NCBI RefSeq assembly: GCF_012030425.1
Contig: NZ_JAAUVN010000001.1
Span: forward strand, 620,001-684,000
Source of the DNA: Sphingobacterium sp. B16(2022)
GTDB taxonomy: Bacteria > Bacteroidota > Bacteroidia > Sphingobacteriales > Sphingobacteriaceae
Direction of reading: 5' to 3'
DNA: 64,000 bases
Positions 35,873 to 45,269 of the stretch are shown piece after piece. The notes beneath the pieces were generated by a model. The model saw nothing but the letters and a program-made list of their open reading frames with translations, ran no database searches and had not been told where the DNA came from. Both the position numbers and the translations under genes were made by a program. Position 1 is the stretch's first letter. Each line of letters starts with the position of its first letter.

Positions 35873-36331
35873 ATGAATCAGAAGTATTTTCAATTATTTG
35901 TTCGCATCACTGTGGCGATTGCTTTTTTATCGGCTGTAGCAGACCGGTTTGGCATTTGGGGAAATCCAGGAAGTAAGAATGTTTCCTGGGGAGATTGGGG
36001 ACATTTTGTAGATTACTCCAATACACTTAATTTCTTTGTATCTCCTGCAATCGGAGAGGTTTTAGCGATTATAGCCACGGGTTTAGAAATTGTTTTTTCC
36101 TTGCTACTGCTTATTGGATACAAAACAAAAATAATCAGTTTTGCATCTGGTCTTTTATTAACAATTTTTGCTGTATCCATGACAATATCTGTGGGAATTA
36201 AACCTACTTTTGATTATTCAGTATGGATAAGTGCCTCCGCATGTTTCCTTTTGGGAACTTTAAATAGATATTCATATAGTTTAGATGGATACTTGATTAA
36301 TAAATCTTTTAAAACGACATGTTTAGATTGA
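35873..36331 (+). CDS. DoxX-like membrane protein
   Basis: 152 aa from the ATG at 35873, chosen because the promoter element covers the upstream TTG. Four spans; the first ends VADRFGIWG and the later LEIVFSLLLLIGYKTK segment is typical of DoxX-family proteins. These are small inner-membrane proteins linked in some species to redox or thiosulfate metabolism; the role here is unknown. Isolated gene. Confidence 0.78.
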   Translation: MNQKYFQLFVRITVAIAFLSAVADRFGIWGNPGSKNVSWGDWGHFVDYSNTLNFFVSPAIGEVLAIIATGLEIVFSLLLLIGYKTKIISFASGLLLTIFAVSMTISVGIKPTFDYSVWISASACFLLGTLNRYSYSLDGYLINKSFKTTCLD

Positions 36332-36677
36332 TTAACTCCTAATTTTAACAGCATTTAGCATTGCTAATTTATTTCTTCAGCATATCATAGCAAGAACTAC
36401 GAATATAAATACTGGAGTGAAAATCACAGAACGTCTCGTCGTCGTGAAATGAATGGATTTTAGAGGATTTGTATAGAGCGCCGTCAAGTGCTATTTTTTC
36501 GGGATGTATTAAAGTAATTAACTTTATTACATGCTTTTATAACGAATTGGTTCTGGTTATATATGGTGTTTTGAGCATCTATTATTGTAAAAATAATCAT
36601 TTTTGAACTTCCGCTAATTTCATATTAAAAAAGACAGATTGCAATAATCGATTAAGTATTAGTAATAAGGGAAGGAA
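36332..36677. other. Gap between convergent genes, nothing recognised
   Basis: About 345 bp. No coding-looking frame, no clear hairpin or repeat. Confidence 0.4.
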
Positions 36678-37373
36678 TTATGTGTTTTCTAATTTTTCTT
36701 GTAGTTCCCTTCTAAAAGTGATTCCAACGGGAAGGTTCATATTATTGATCTGCACTAGACCATGCTCATATTTGCTGACCTTATTGATAGAAGCAATATA
36801 CGATTTATGGATGCGGACAAATTTAGAGGCAGGCAATTGTTTTAAAATCTGTTGCGTGGTGATGGCGGTGAGGTACGTCTGTGCTGGAGTGACAATTTTT
36901 ACATAGTTACCAAAACTTTGTATAAAATCAATTTGTGAAAGCTTAATATCAATAAGCCGACCATCCATACGGATACTGATTGTTTTAGGTTCATCTTCTG
37001 ATGGAATAACACTATTGTTGTAGGATAGAAAACGTTGTAAAGCTTTAAAAAAGCGAGGAAATGATATAGGTTTCAATAGATAGTCGACCACCCCATAATC
37101 ATAACTTTCTAAAGCATATTCCGAATATGCTGTTGTCAGTATTATTTTTGGAGGATTATCCAGCATTTTCAAAAACTCCATCCCAGTAATTTCTGGCATA
37201 TCAATATCCAGAAAGATAAGATCAACCCTATTATTTCTCAGATATTCCAGCGCTTCAAATGCATTGTAGCATTGGGCTACCAACTCCAGATCAGCGCTTC
37301 TTTCAATATAATTGACCAATACATAATGTGCAGCTGGTTCGTCGTCAACCACAATGCAGCGATTTTTATCCAT
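36678..37373 (-). CDS. LytTR response regulator
   Basis: 231 aa. The receiver domain has the acidic pair VVDDE (9-12), phosphoacceptor D56 (FLDIDMPEITG), Thr in LTTAYSEYA and Lys in LLKPISF. The C-terminal LytTR DNA-binding domain includes IDFIQSFGNYVKI and FVRIHKSYIASINKV. It is the partner of the histidine kinase encoded 2 bp upstream on the same strand. The divergent efflux operon is the likeliest target. Confidence 0.93.
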   Translation of the reverse strand: MDKNRCIVVDDEPAAHYVLVNYIERSADLELVAQCYNAFEALEYLRNNRVDLIFLDIDMPEITGMEFLKMLDNPPKIILTTAYSEYALESYDYGVVDYLLKPISFPRFFKALQRFLSYNNSVIPSEDEPKTISIRMDGRLIDIKLSQIDFIQSFGNYVKIVTPAQTYLTAITTQQILKQLPASKFVRIHKSYIASINKVSKYEHGLVQINNMNLPVGITFRRELQEKLENT

Positions 37374-37375
37374 TG

Positions 37376-38386
37376 CTAAAGATTTATGACCAAGGAGATC
37401 TCAAACTCGTCCTTATTTGCATTCGTATTCAATTGATAGCGATTAGGGTATAATAACTTCAAGCGCGCTACCGTATTTTCTAAACCTATTTTTGCTGAAA
37501 ATACATTCCTTTTTTTTATGGGGACTGAATTTTGTACATGCAAATATAAGGTCCCTTTTTCAATTTTTATTGAGATCGCTACGTAACAATCTTCTATACT
37601 ACAGGTACCATGTTTAAAAGCATTCTCAATAAATGTGATCAGCAGCATCGGTGCAATTTGGTTGTTGATTCCCACTTCTGGTTGATAATCAAAATCAATT
37701 TTTGTACGATAACCTAAACGTTCGCGTTCCAATTCGATATAACTTGATATAAAATCAATCTCATCGTCCATTGAAACAAATTCCCTGTCGCTGCTTTCCA
37801 TTTGATAACGTAGTAATTGTGATACTTTGATAATCAGTTCAGAGGTACGTTCCGGAAATTTAAGACTGATCCCATAGATTGTATTTAAAGTATTAAACAA
37901 AAAGTGAGGATTCAGCTGCTTTTTTAAATTAGACAATTGCGTTTGATTGGAAAGTAATTCTCTTCTTGTTTTTAATCGCTGGAAACGATAAAATTCGATA
38001 AATTGGATACTTCCTAAAATACATACCAGCGATCCCAGCAATACCCCAACTTGATAATGGAAAGTTTTCTGAGCGAGGTTTTTGTACAGAAAGCAATTCT
38101 TATAAATTACATTTTCCGTGATTTCCTTTAGAATAAAAGCAAAAACCAGGAGTATTGCGGTCGAAGACAACGCATAAAGTATGGCTTTATTTTTTTTAAT
38201 CAGAATTGGCAGCAGAAAAAAACGGTTCACCTGTGCGTGTATGTATAAGATCAGAAAATAGACCAACCCCATTAAAAAGCCTTTCCAGCTTAAGATCAAA
38301 ATCCAATCATTCAAAGTAAAGAGGATAAACGAGAAAATCAATAATGCGATTTCCTGTATGATCTTATTCTCCAGAATCTTTCTCAT
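37376..38386 (-). CDS. LytS/YehU-like sensor histidine kinase
   Basis: 336 aa. Four hydrophobic spans fill the first 130 residues, without a clear periplasmic sensor. The His_kinase domain begins QLNPHFLFNTLN with H161 as the phosphorylated residue, and the ATPase part has FIENAFKHG (N-box) and IGLENTVARLKLLYP. It works with the LytTR regulator, 2 bp downstream. It may sense a membrane stress and control the divergent RND operon. Confidence 0.93.
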   Translation of the reverse strand: MRKILENKIIQEIALLIFSFILFTLNDWILILSWKGFLMGLVYFLILYIHAQVNRFFLLPILIKKNKAILYALSSTAILLVFAFILKEITENVIYKNCFLYKNLAQKTFHYQVGVLLGSLVCILGSIQFIEFYRFQRLKTRRELLSNQTQLSNLKKQLNPHFLFNTLNTIYGISLKFPERTSELIIKVSQLLRYQMESSDREFVSMDDEIDFISSYIELERERLGYRTKIDFDYQPEVGINNQIAPMLLITFIENAFKHGTCSIEDCYVAISIKIEKGTLYLHVQNSVPIKKRNVFSAKIGLENTVARLKLLYPNRYQLNTNANKDEFEISLVINL

Positions 38387-38558
38387 AATCCCTTGTTTTT
38401 GTTAAAAATCTGTTACAAAGTAAAAGTATTAAGTTTATAACCACCGAAAAATAAATGACGAATTAAATTGGTCACTTTTAAACGTTATAGATCATTTTAA
38501 ACTAATACTGCATCGTACTTGGGGCTTATCTTCGTTTCCATAAAATGATATATAACCT

Positions 38559-39947
38559 ATGCTGAAATTGAATTTAGTGTTGTCATTGGCTGTATCACTT
38601 GCGACCTCAACCTCATTTGCACAGAAGCTTACCATCCGAGATGCTGTAGACCAAGGTCTTGCAAATTATGGAATGATCAAGGCAAAGACGTATTATGTCC
38701 AATCCTCACTACAGACCAACGAACAAGTAAAACGCGACTTCTGGCCTAATTTGACAGTCGTAGCACAACAAGATTATGGAACCATTAATGGACAAAATGG
38801 TCCATTATACGGATTTGGGGGGCTGGGAGTAGCTTCCTCAGGAGCAGCCCTTCCAGAACAGAATTGGAATGCTGCCTTTGGAGCCCTGTATCTAGCAAAC
38901 ATCAATTGGGATATCTACACTTTTGGCCGAAAAAAGGAACGAATAGAATTGAGTAAGGCCGATAGTAAACGACTAGAAATTGATCTCCAACAAGAACAAT
39001 TTCAACATAAGATCAGGATTGCAGCCGCTTACTTAAATCTTCTGGCGAGTCAGCGTCTCCAAAAAAATCAACAGAAAAATCTAGATCGCGCATTAGTCTT
39101 TTTTAATATTGCGGCCACTAAAGCCAAGAATGGGATTTTGCCCGGTGTCGATTCAACCTTGGCTTCGGCTGAGGTCTCTCGCGCAAAAATCAGCTTGAAT
39201 CAAGCTGGAGAAAATGTGAAAGAACAAAATAATAAATTAACGGTATTGATGGGAATCAATGCAACAGACCTTCAAATTGACACGGGGTTAGTGACAAGAA
39301 CACCAGCTCAGCCGCTTGCAGTAGATGTATCTCTGGTAGGCAATAATCCTATACTTCAATATTACAGAAGTCGAATTGAAGTTGGTAAGCAACAGCTAAA
39401 GTTATCAAGCAAAGAATACTTACCAACTCTGTCTGCCTTTGGTGTATTCCAGGCACGCGGTTCTGGATTCAAAAGTGAATATACAACAAATCTTCAAGCC
39501 TTCACAAGCAACTATTGGAATGGTATTCGTCCCAATAGGCAAAATTATCTTTTGGGGTTAGGGATCAATTGGAATATTACATCTATTGCACGAGTGAATA
39601 AAAAAATCAGTGCGCAGCGCTACACCAACGATGCTTTACGTGAGGAATATCAAACCACGGAAGCGCAATTTTTTGCACAGCTGGATGCTGCTGAGGTTAA
39701 GATGCGATTAGCACAGCAAAGCGACGCTGAAGCACCTAAACAGGTATCAGCAGCTTTACAAGCTTATAATCAAAAGATGATCATGTACAAAAATGGCCTG
39801 GCTACGCTTGTTGATATCACCCAAACTTTATATACACTGAATCGAGCCGAGACAGACCGCGAAATCGTCCATATTAACCTCTGGCAATCATTATTACTGA
39901 AAGCCGCCTCCGCTGGAGATTTCGATATTTTTAACAAAGAACTATAA
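38559..39947 (+). CDS. TolC-like outer-membrane efflux protein
   Basis: 462 aa with a signal peptide (to about TSFAQ, residue 21) and two OEP repeats. The periodic helical segments (ITAAYLNLLASQRLQ-type, KNGILPGVDSTLASAEVSRA and KNGLATLVDITQTLYTL) form the trans-periplasmic barrel. It is the first gene of an outer membrane, RND, adaptor operon; the RND gene starts 10 bp after it. It would be the exit duct of the pump. Confidence 0.92.
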   Translation: MLKLNLVLSLAVSLATSTSFAQKLTIRDAVDQGLANYGMIKAKTYYVQSSLQTNEQVKRDFWPNLTVVAQQDYGTINGQNGPLYGFGGLGVASSGAALPEQNWNAAFGALYLANINWDIYTFGRKKERIELSKADSKRLEIDLQQEQFQHKIRIAAAYLNLLASQRLQKNQQKNLDRALVFFNIAATKAKNGILPGVDSTLASAEVSRAKISLNQAGENVKEQNNKLTVLMGINATDLQIDTGLVTRTPAQPLAVDVSLVGNNPILQYYRSRIEVGKQQLKLSSKEYLPTLSAFGVFQARGSGFKSEYTTNLQAFTSNYWNGIRPNRQNYLLGLGINWNITSIARVNKKISAQRYTNDALREEYQTTEAQFFAQLDAAEVKMRLAQQSDAEAPKQVSAALQAYNQKMIMYKNGLATLVDITQTLYTLNRAETDREIVHINLWQSLLLKAASAGDFDIFNKEL

Positions 39948-39957
39948 ATAACAAAGC

Positions 39958-42900
39958 ATGAATTTAATACGTTTTGCCTTACGTAAGCCAATATCCATCC
40001 TTGTGCTGGTTATGGGTCTTATTGTGTTTGGAATAGGTGCAGTACGCACGATTAAGGTTGATATTTTACCCAAAATGAACCTTCCTGTTATTTATATTGC
40101 GCACCCTTTTGGAGGCTATTCTCCAGATCAGATGGAGTCTTATTTTGCTAAAAACTACGTTAATATTTTACTTTTTGCCAATGGGGTAAAGTCGATTGAG
40201 ACCAAAAATATTCAAGGTTTGACTTTAATGAAGATCTCTTATTACGAAGATACCAACATGGCACAAGCAGCGGCGGAATTGAGCGCACTCGCTAACCGGA
40301 TACAGGCTTCATTTCCTCCGGGTTCACAACCGCCTTTTATTATTCGGTTTGATGCATCTTCACTTCCTGTAGGCCAATTGGTACTTAGTAGTGATAAGCG
40401 CTCGAATAATGAATTACAGGATCTAGCCAATGTTTATGTACGGGCTTCATTCACCTCCATACCGGGTCTAATTTCCCCACCACCATTTGGGGGTAGTCCG
40501 CGGACAATAGAGGTCAATGTTGATCCTGAATTGATGCGTAGCCACAACATGACCCCTGATCAGGTCGTAGAAGCGTTAAAGCTTAATAACCAGACTGCAC
40601 CAGCGGGAAATGTCCGTATAAAGGATAAAAATTACATTACGTCAACTAATAATACCATTCGTAATGTCAAAGATTTTGAGAAAATTCCCCTTTTTAAAGG
40701 CGGTGTCCAAAATCTTTATCTGGGTGATATCGCTAGCGTGAAGGATGGAGCCGATGTTACTGCAGGCTATGCGCTTGTCAATGGAAAACGATCGGTCTAT
40801 GTCAGTATTGCCAAGGCTGGTGATGCTTCGACTTGGGAAGTTGTACAAAATTTGAAGGCTGCACTTCCAAAAATTCAGAATACCTTGCCCGAAGATGTTA
40901 AATTATCCTATGAGTTTGACCAATCGGTATATGTTATCAACTCTGTTAAAAGTCTAATCACTGAAGGAGCAATCGGCGCTATTCTTACCGGGTTAATGGT
41001 TTTACTATTTTTAGGTGACCGAAGGGCTGCCTTGATCGTTATCTTAACAATTCCAATTTCTGTTATAGCGGGAGTACTCTTCCTAAAACTATTTGGACAG
41101 ACCATCAACCTCATGTCACTGAGTGGATTGGCGCTGGCAATTGGTATTCTGGTTGACGAAAGTACTGTAACGATAGAGAATATCCATCAACATTTGGACA
41201 TGGGAAAACCTAAAGCATTGGCGATCTGGGATGCCTGTAAGGAAATAGCCCTTCCGAAGCTTTTGATTTTATTGTGTATTCTCGCTGTATTCGCTCCGGC
41301 ATTTACAATGACAGGTATCCCAGGATCTTTATTCTTACCACTGGCTTTGTCCATTGGATTTTCAATGATCACCTCCTTCTTATTGTCACAGACTTTTGTA
41401 CCCATTATGGCTAACTGGCTTATGAAAGATCATCATAAAGCAGGAGCACATAAGATTAATCCTAAAGGATTGAGTGCAGATGAAGTGCAATTTGCGGAAA
41501 CAGGCCTTTCAGTGGAATCTGAGCAAGATACGCTAAATCAAAAGCGAATTCTAGTCGAACGCGAAGATTTTAATAACGATGGTAAAATCAGTCTGTTCGA
41601 ACGATTCAGAAATCGGTTTATGAACATGATTGATCAACTGTTTAAACAAAAGAAAATCATCACCATCGTATATCTAGGTGGAGCCATTAGCTTGGTGGTG
41701 ATTTTACTCTCCGTCATTGGACAGGATGTGTTTCCAAAGGTGAATTCGAGCCAGTTTCAAATGCGCCTACGGGCCGTCGAAGGTACCCGTATTGAACGTA
41801 CGGAAGAAAAAGCGAAACGTGCATTAGCAGAACTTGAAAAACTGGTAGGTAAAGAACATATTAGCATATCATCTGTTTATATCGGTCAACATCCAGGACA
41901 ATTTTCTGTATCACCGATCTATTTGTTTATGGCAGGACCTCATGAAGCTGTTTTCCAAATAGCTCTTCAAGATTACCATCACGATATGGATAGCTTCCGC
42001 GATGAGTATCGGAATCGACTCAAAACTGCTCTTCCAGATGTACAGGTTTCTTTTGAGCCGATCGAACTCACGGACAAAGTGTTAAGCCAAGGTTCGCCAA
42101 CACCTGTTGAAGTACGGATTGCAGGTAAAAACAAAAAGAATAATGAAAAATACGCAGGAAAACTAATAGAAGAACTAAAAACCATAGCATACTTCAGAGA
42201 TATTCAACTGGCACAATCCATTAAATATCCGTCCTATGATATTACAATTGACCGTGTACGCGCTGCTCAACTTGGTATTGACCTTGCAGAGGTATCGCGC
42301 TCACTAATTGCCGCGACTTCATCCTCTCGTTACACGGAAAAGAATACCTGGATTGATGAAAAGGCTGGATTATCTTATAACGTGCAAGTTCAGGTCCCAA
42401 TAGACAAAATGAAAGATGAAAAAGAGATTGGCGAAATTCCATTGCTAAAAAATTCTTCACGACCTATTCTGAGCGATATTGCAACTATTACGCCATCATT
42501 TACCTATGGTGAGAACGATAACTTAGGCGCTATGCCGTACATTTCTGTGACTGCCAATATTGATCATACCGATCTAAAAACAGCCTCTAAAGATGTACAG
42601 CGCAGTATTGTCGCTTTAGGCGAATTGCCACGTGGGCTTTCTGTCGAGCAGATTGGATTGGGCAAAGTATTGGGCGAAACAATGGATAGTTTACAGGCAG
42701 GCCTAGCAATTGCGATTATAGTCATATTTCTGATGCTTTCGGCAAACTTTCAATCCTTTAAAGTTTCAATGGTCGTCCTAACAACAGTTCCAGCCGTGGT
42801 ACTTGGATCTCTATTGATGCTTTTACTGACGGGCTCAACACTTAACCTGCAGTCATATATGGGAATTATCATGTCTGTAGGGGTGTCCATCGCCAATGCA

Positions 42901-43248
42901 GTACTTTTGATCACCAACGCAGAACATATACGTAAGCACAATCAAAATGCATTGGCTGCGGCACGAGAGGCGGCTTCACTTCGTCTACGTCCGATTATTA
43001 TGACCAGTTTGGCTATGATTGTCGGGATGTTACCAATGGCAATTGGTCATGGTGAAGGAGGGGAGCAAGTTTCCCCGCTGGGACGTGCCGTAATCGGGGG
43101 ATTATTGTTTTCAACTTTCGCCGTACTTGTTATTTTACCTTTAATATTCGCTTGGATACAAGAGAAAAGTAGCACGCAGTCGATCTCTTTGGATCCGGAA
43201 GATGAAGAAAGTAAACATTATATAGCAGCATTAAAACCTTTAAAATGA
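39958..43248 (+). CDS. RND-family efflux pump with EF-hand-like loop
   Basis: 1096 aa, two halves of about six spans each with large periplasmic domains, AcrB/CusA/MdtB superfamily. Seen: N-terminal ALRKPISILVLVMG, the TM4 segment GLALAIGILVDESTVTIENI with one acidic pair, and its second-half equivalent MGIIMSVGVSIANAVLLI. The linker between halves is longer than usual and contains DFNNDGKISLFE at residues 537-548 (41566-41601), a canonical 12-residue EF-hand loop. It exports small molecules through the TolC-like duct using the proton gradient; substrates unknown. Confidence 0.93.
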   Translation: MNLIRFALRKPISILVLVMGLIVFGIGAVRTIKVDILPKMNLPVIYIAHPFGGYSPDQMESYFAKNYVNILLFANGVKSIETKNIQGLTLMKISYYEDTNMAQAAAELSALANRIQASFPPGSQPPFIIRFDASSLPVGQLVLSSDKRSNNELQDLANVYVRASFTSIPGLISPPPFGGSPRTIEVNVDPELMRSHNMTPDQVVEALKLNNQTAPAGNVRIKDKNYITSTNNTIRNVKDFEKIPLFKGGVQNLYLGDIASVKDGADVTAGYALVNGKRSVYVSIAKAGDASTWEVVQNLKAALPKIQNTLPEDVKLSYEFDQSVYVINSVKSLITEGAIGAILTGLMVLLFLGDRRAALIVILTIPISVIAGVLFLKLFGQTINLMSLSGLALAIGILVDESTVTIENIHQHLDMGKPKALAIWDACKEIALPKLLILLCILAVFAPAFTMTGIPGSLFLPLALSIGFSMITSFLLSQTFVPIMANWLMKDHHKAGAHKINPKGLSADEVQFAETGLSVESEQDTLNQKRILVEREDFNNDGKISLFERFRNRFMNMIDQLFKQKKIITIVYLGGAISLVVILLSVIGQDVFPKVNSSQFQMRLRAVEGTRIERTEEKAKRALAELEKLVGKEHISISSVYIGQHPGQFSVSPIYLFMAGPHEAVFQIALQDYHHDMDSFRDEYRNRLKTALPDVQVSFEPIELTDKVLSQGSPTPVEVRIAGKNKKNNEKYAGKLIEELKTIAYFRDIQLAQSIKYPSYDITIDRVRAAQLGIDLAEVSRSLIAATSSSRYTEKNTWIDEKAGLSYNVQVQVPIDKMKDEKEIGEIPLLKNSSRPILSDIATITPSFTYGENDNLGAMPYISVTANIDHTDLKTASKDVQRSIVALGELPRGLSVEQIGLGKVLGETMDSLQAGLAIAIIVIFLMLSANFQSFKVSMVVLTTVPAVVLGSLLMLLLTGSTLNLQSYMGIIMSVGVSIANAVLLITNAEHIRKHNQNALAAAREAASLRLRPIIMTSLAMIVGMLPMAIGHGEGGEQVSPLGRAVIGGLLFSTFAVLVILPLIFAWIQEKSSTQSISLDPEDEESKHYIAALKPLK

Positions 43249-43329
43249 AATCATCATGATTCATTCAAATCGAGGTGAATTAGTTCATTTATACTGAAGA
43301 GCTTAAAAACATATCAATAATTTAAACAG

Positions 43330-44421
43330 ATGAAAAGTAATTTCTTAAGAATATTATACGCGATTGGCTTATTCGCCTACTTAACCGGATGTCAGTCTGC
43401 TGCTGAGGAAACTGGCAAAAAAGTAACTAAAGAAAGTCCAGCAATAGAAACATTTGTCCTTTCTAAGGAAAAACTAACAAGTAAAATGCAGATACCGGGC
43501 GAGATCAGCGGATTTCAGCAGGTCGAAATTTATGCCAAAGTGAGTAGCTATGTGCAGACTTTAAAAGTCGATATCGGTAGTAAGGTACAAGCGGGACAGT
43601 TGTTAGCTGTCCTTGAAGCTCCAGAATTAAGTTCACAGTTGTCAACTGCAAAATCGAGGTTAAAGTCGCAAGAAGCCATTTATACGGCAACCAAAAGCAC
43701 TTACGATAGATTGTTTGAAACCAGTAAAGTTGAAGGTACCGTAGCTCGATTGGATCTGGAAGTCGCAGAGGCGAAAAAGAATGCCGATTATGCCCAGTTT
43801 CAGGCGGCAAAATCGGCGTATGCTGAGGTGCAGAATCTGCTGAACTATCTTGAAATACGCGCTCCATTTGATGGTGTTATTGCAACAAGGAATGTTAATC
43901 AAGGTGCATATGTAGGACCGGCAGGTAGAGGTTCGGAAATGCCGATCATGACAATCCAGCAACAAAGCAAGCTGCGTTTAGCTGTATCTGTACCTGAACA
44001 GTATGCGGGCTTCCTGGTTGCAGAACAGCCGTTGCAGTTCACCGTAAAATCCTTGCCAGGACAATATTTTACAGGCAAGATTGCACGTAAGTCAGGAGCA
44101 CTGGATAGCAAATTGAGATCAGAAAGGATTGAAATTGACATTAACAATACCAACAACAAACTTCTTCCCGGTATGGTTGCCGAGGTGGAGTTACCGTTAA
44201 CCTCTCAGGATAGTACTTTTGTTGTACCCAAAGCAGCCATTTACACTTCAGGTGAAGGTAGTTTTGTAATAGCAGTTATAGCCAATAAAACAAGCCGTGT
44301 TCCCGTACAAAAAGGACGCAGTATTGAGGAGCAGGTAGAAATATTTGGGAATCTTAATCCAACAATGTTACTCCTCAGTAAAGCAGATGAAGAGATCGCA
44401 GATGGCACTCCCGTCAAATAA
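43330..44421 (+). CDS. RND periplasmic adaptor (MFP) lipoprotein
   Basis: 363 aa with a lipoprotein signal (LTGCQS, Cys21). The biotinyl-lipoyl halves (QVEIYAKVSSYVQTLKVDIG and YLEIRAPFDGVIATRNVNQG) flank a helical hairpin (about 95-160), followed by the beta-barrel domain (LRLAVSVPEQYAGFL). It links the RND pump to the TolC-like duct. It is 81 bp after the RND gene, the last gene of the operon, and ends directly at a terminator. Confidence 0.93.
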   Translation: MKSNFLRILYAIGLFAYLTGCQSAAEETGKKVTKESPAIETFVLSKEKLTSKMQIPGEISGFQQVEIYAKVSSYVQTLKVDIGSKVQAGQLLAVLEAPELSSQLSTAKSRLKSQEAIYTATKSTYDRLFETSKVEGTVARLDLEVAEAKKNADYAQFQAAKSAYAEVQNLLNYLEIRAPFDGVIATRNVNQGAYVGPAGRGSEMPIMTIQQQSKLRLAVSVPEQYAGFLVAEQPLQFTVKSLPGQYFTGKIARKSGALDSKLRSERIEIDINNTNNKLLPGMVAEVELPLTSQDSTFVVPKAAIYTSGEGSFVIAVIANKTSRVPVQKGRSIEEQVEIFGNLNPTMLLLSKADEEIADGTPVK

Positions 44422-44466
44422 AAAGAAAGGCCATAATGATTATCATTATGGCCTTTCTTTTTATTT
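44421..44466 (+). terminator. Terminator of the RND efflux operon
   Basis: A 19-bp stem (44421-44439 with 44443-44461) with loop TTA, then TTATTTC. It begins at the adaptor stop codon. Confidence 0.85.
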
Positions 44467-44545
44467 CAAGTAAACCAATAATTTCATCTTAATTCCATAA
44501 ATTTTAAGTCTGTTGTAGGATATTTGATTCTAATTTCGAACCATA

Positions 44546-44908
44546 TTATAATTTATCTATGGTTTGCATTACTTTGGCAGAATGATTGAAAATCTTGAGC
44601 TTAATGACACTATTCCGATTTGATAAATTTTTGAATATCACACTTTCACTGTCGTCAACATTTAAAGCGTATTTATTATCTTTTTCCATGCTAATTTCCG
44701 TATCATGAGTTCTTAAATGAATCGTACTATCAGATTTAATTATCACCTCAAACGAAAAAGACTTCGCGTCCTCAGTTGAAATTTTTAGTGACGAATACGC
44801 TGGAATAATTGTATTTATATATAATGCATGGCGGTCTTTTTTACCGAGGTTGCTTATTTGACAAGATTGTGTAATTAATAAGGTTAATACGATTAGTAGT
44901 TGCTTCAT
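44546..44908 (-). CDS. Small hypothetical lipoprotein
   Basis: 120 aa; signal MKQLLIVLTLLITQSC with Cys16 as the lipid site, then a beta-rich body with SFEVIIKSDSTIHLRTHD. No family recognised. Stands alone, convergent with the efflux operon. Confidence 0.6.
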   Translation of the reverse strand: MKQLLIVLTLLITQSCQISNLGKKDRHALYINTIIPAYSSLKISTEDAKSFSFEVIIKSDSTIHLRTHDTEISMEKDNKYALNVDDSESVIFKNLSNRNSVIKLKIFNHSAKVMQTIDKL

Positions 44909-45269
44909 GAAATGAAGATAAATTAAAATATAATACTAAATTGTGACAATTAGTTTCATGACATAATCATGGCAATTAGAATACTGCAGATCAAAATTAT
45001 TATTCGTAAAAAGCACCATATCATATAAAACCAAGGAATTCACAATGAAGGTCAAGTTAAAAACAGATCTATACGCAACCACAATTTATCAGCTTTAGTA
45101 ATGTGTTTTCAAACTTTAAGTGGCTGACTATGTCACAAAACTAGTTAAGGTCTGTGACAGCGCTATGTAAAGAGGGTTAAGGCAGCATGGTGTTGTATAT
45201 AACGATATGCAGTTGCGTAAAAGTATGGCACCCTTTGGTGTGATTTTAGTTCTTGCAATACGGTGATTT
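44909..45269. other. Gap, nothing recognised
   Basis: 360 bp with slightly mixed composition; short frames only, no terminator, tRNA or palindrome of note. Could contain decayed coding sequence. Confidence 0.35.
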
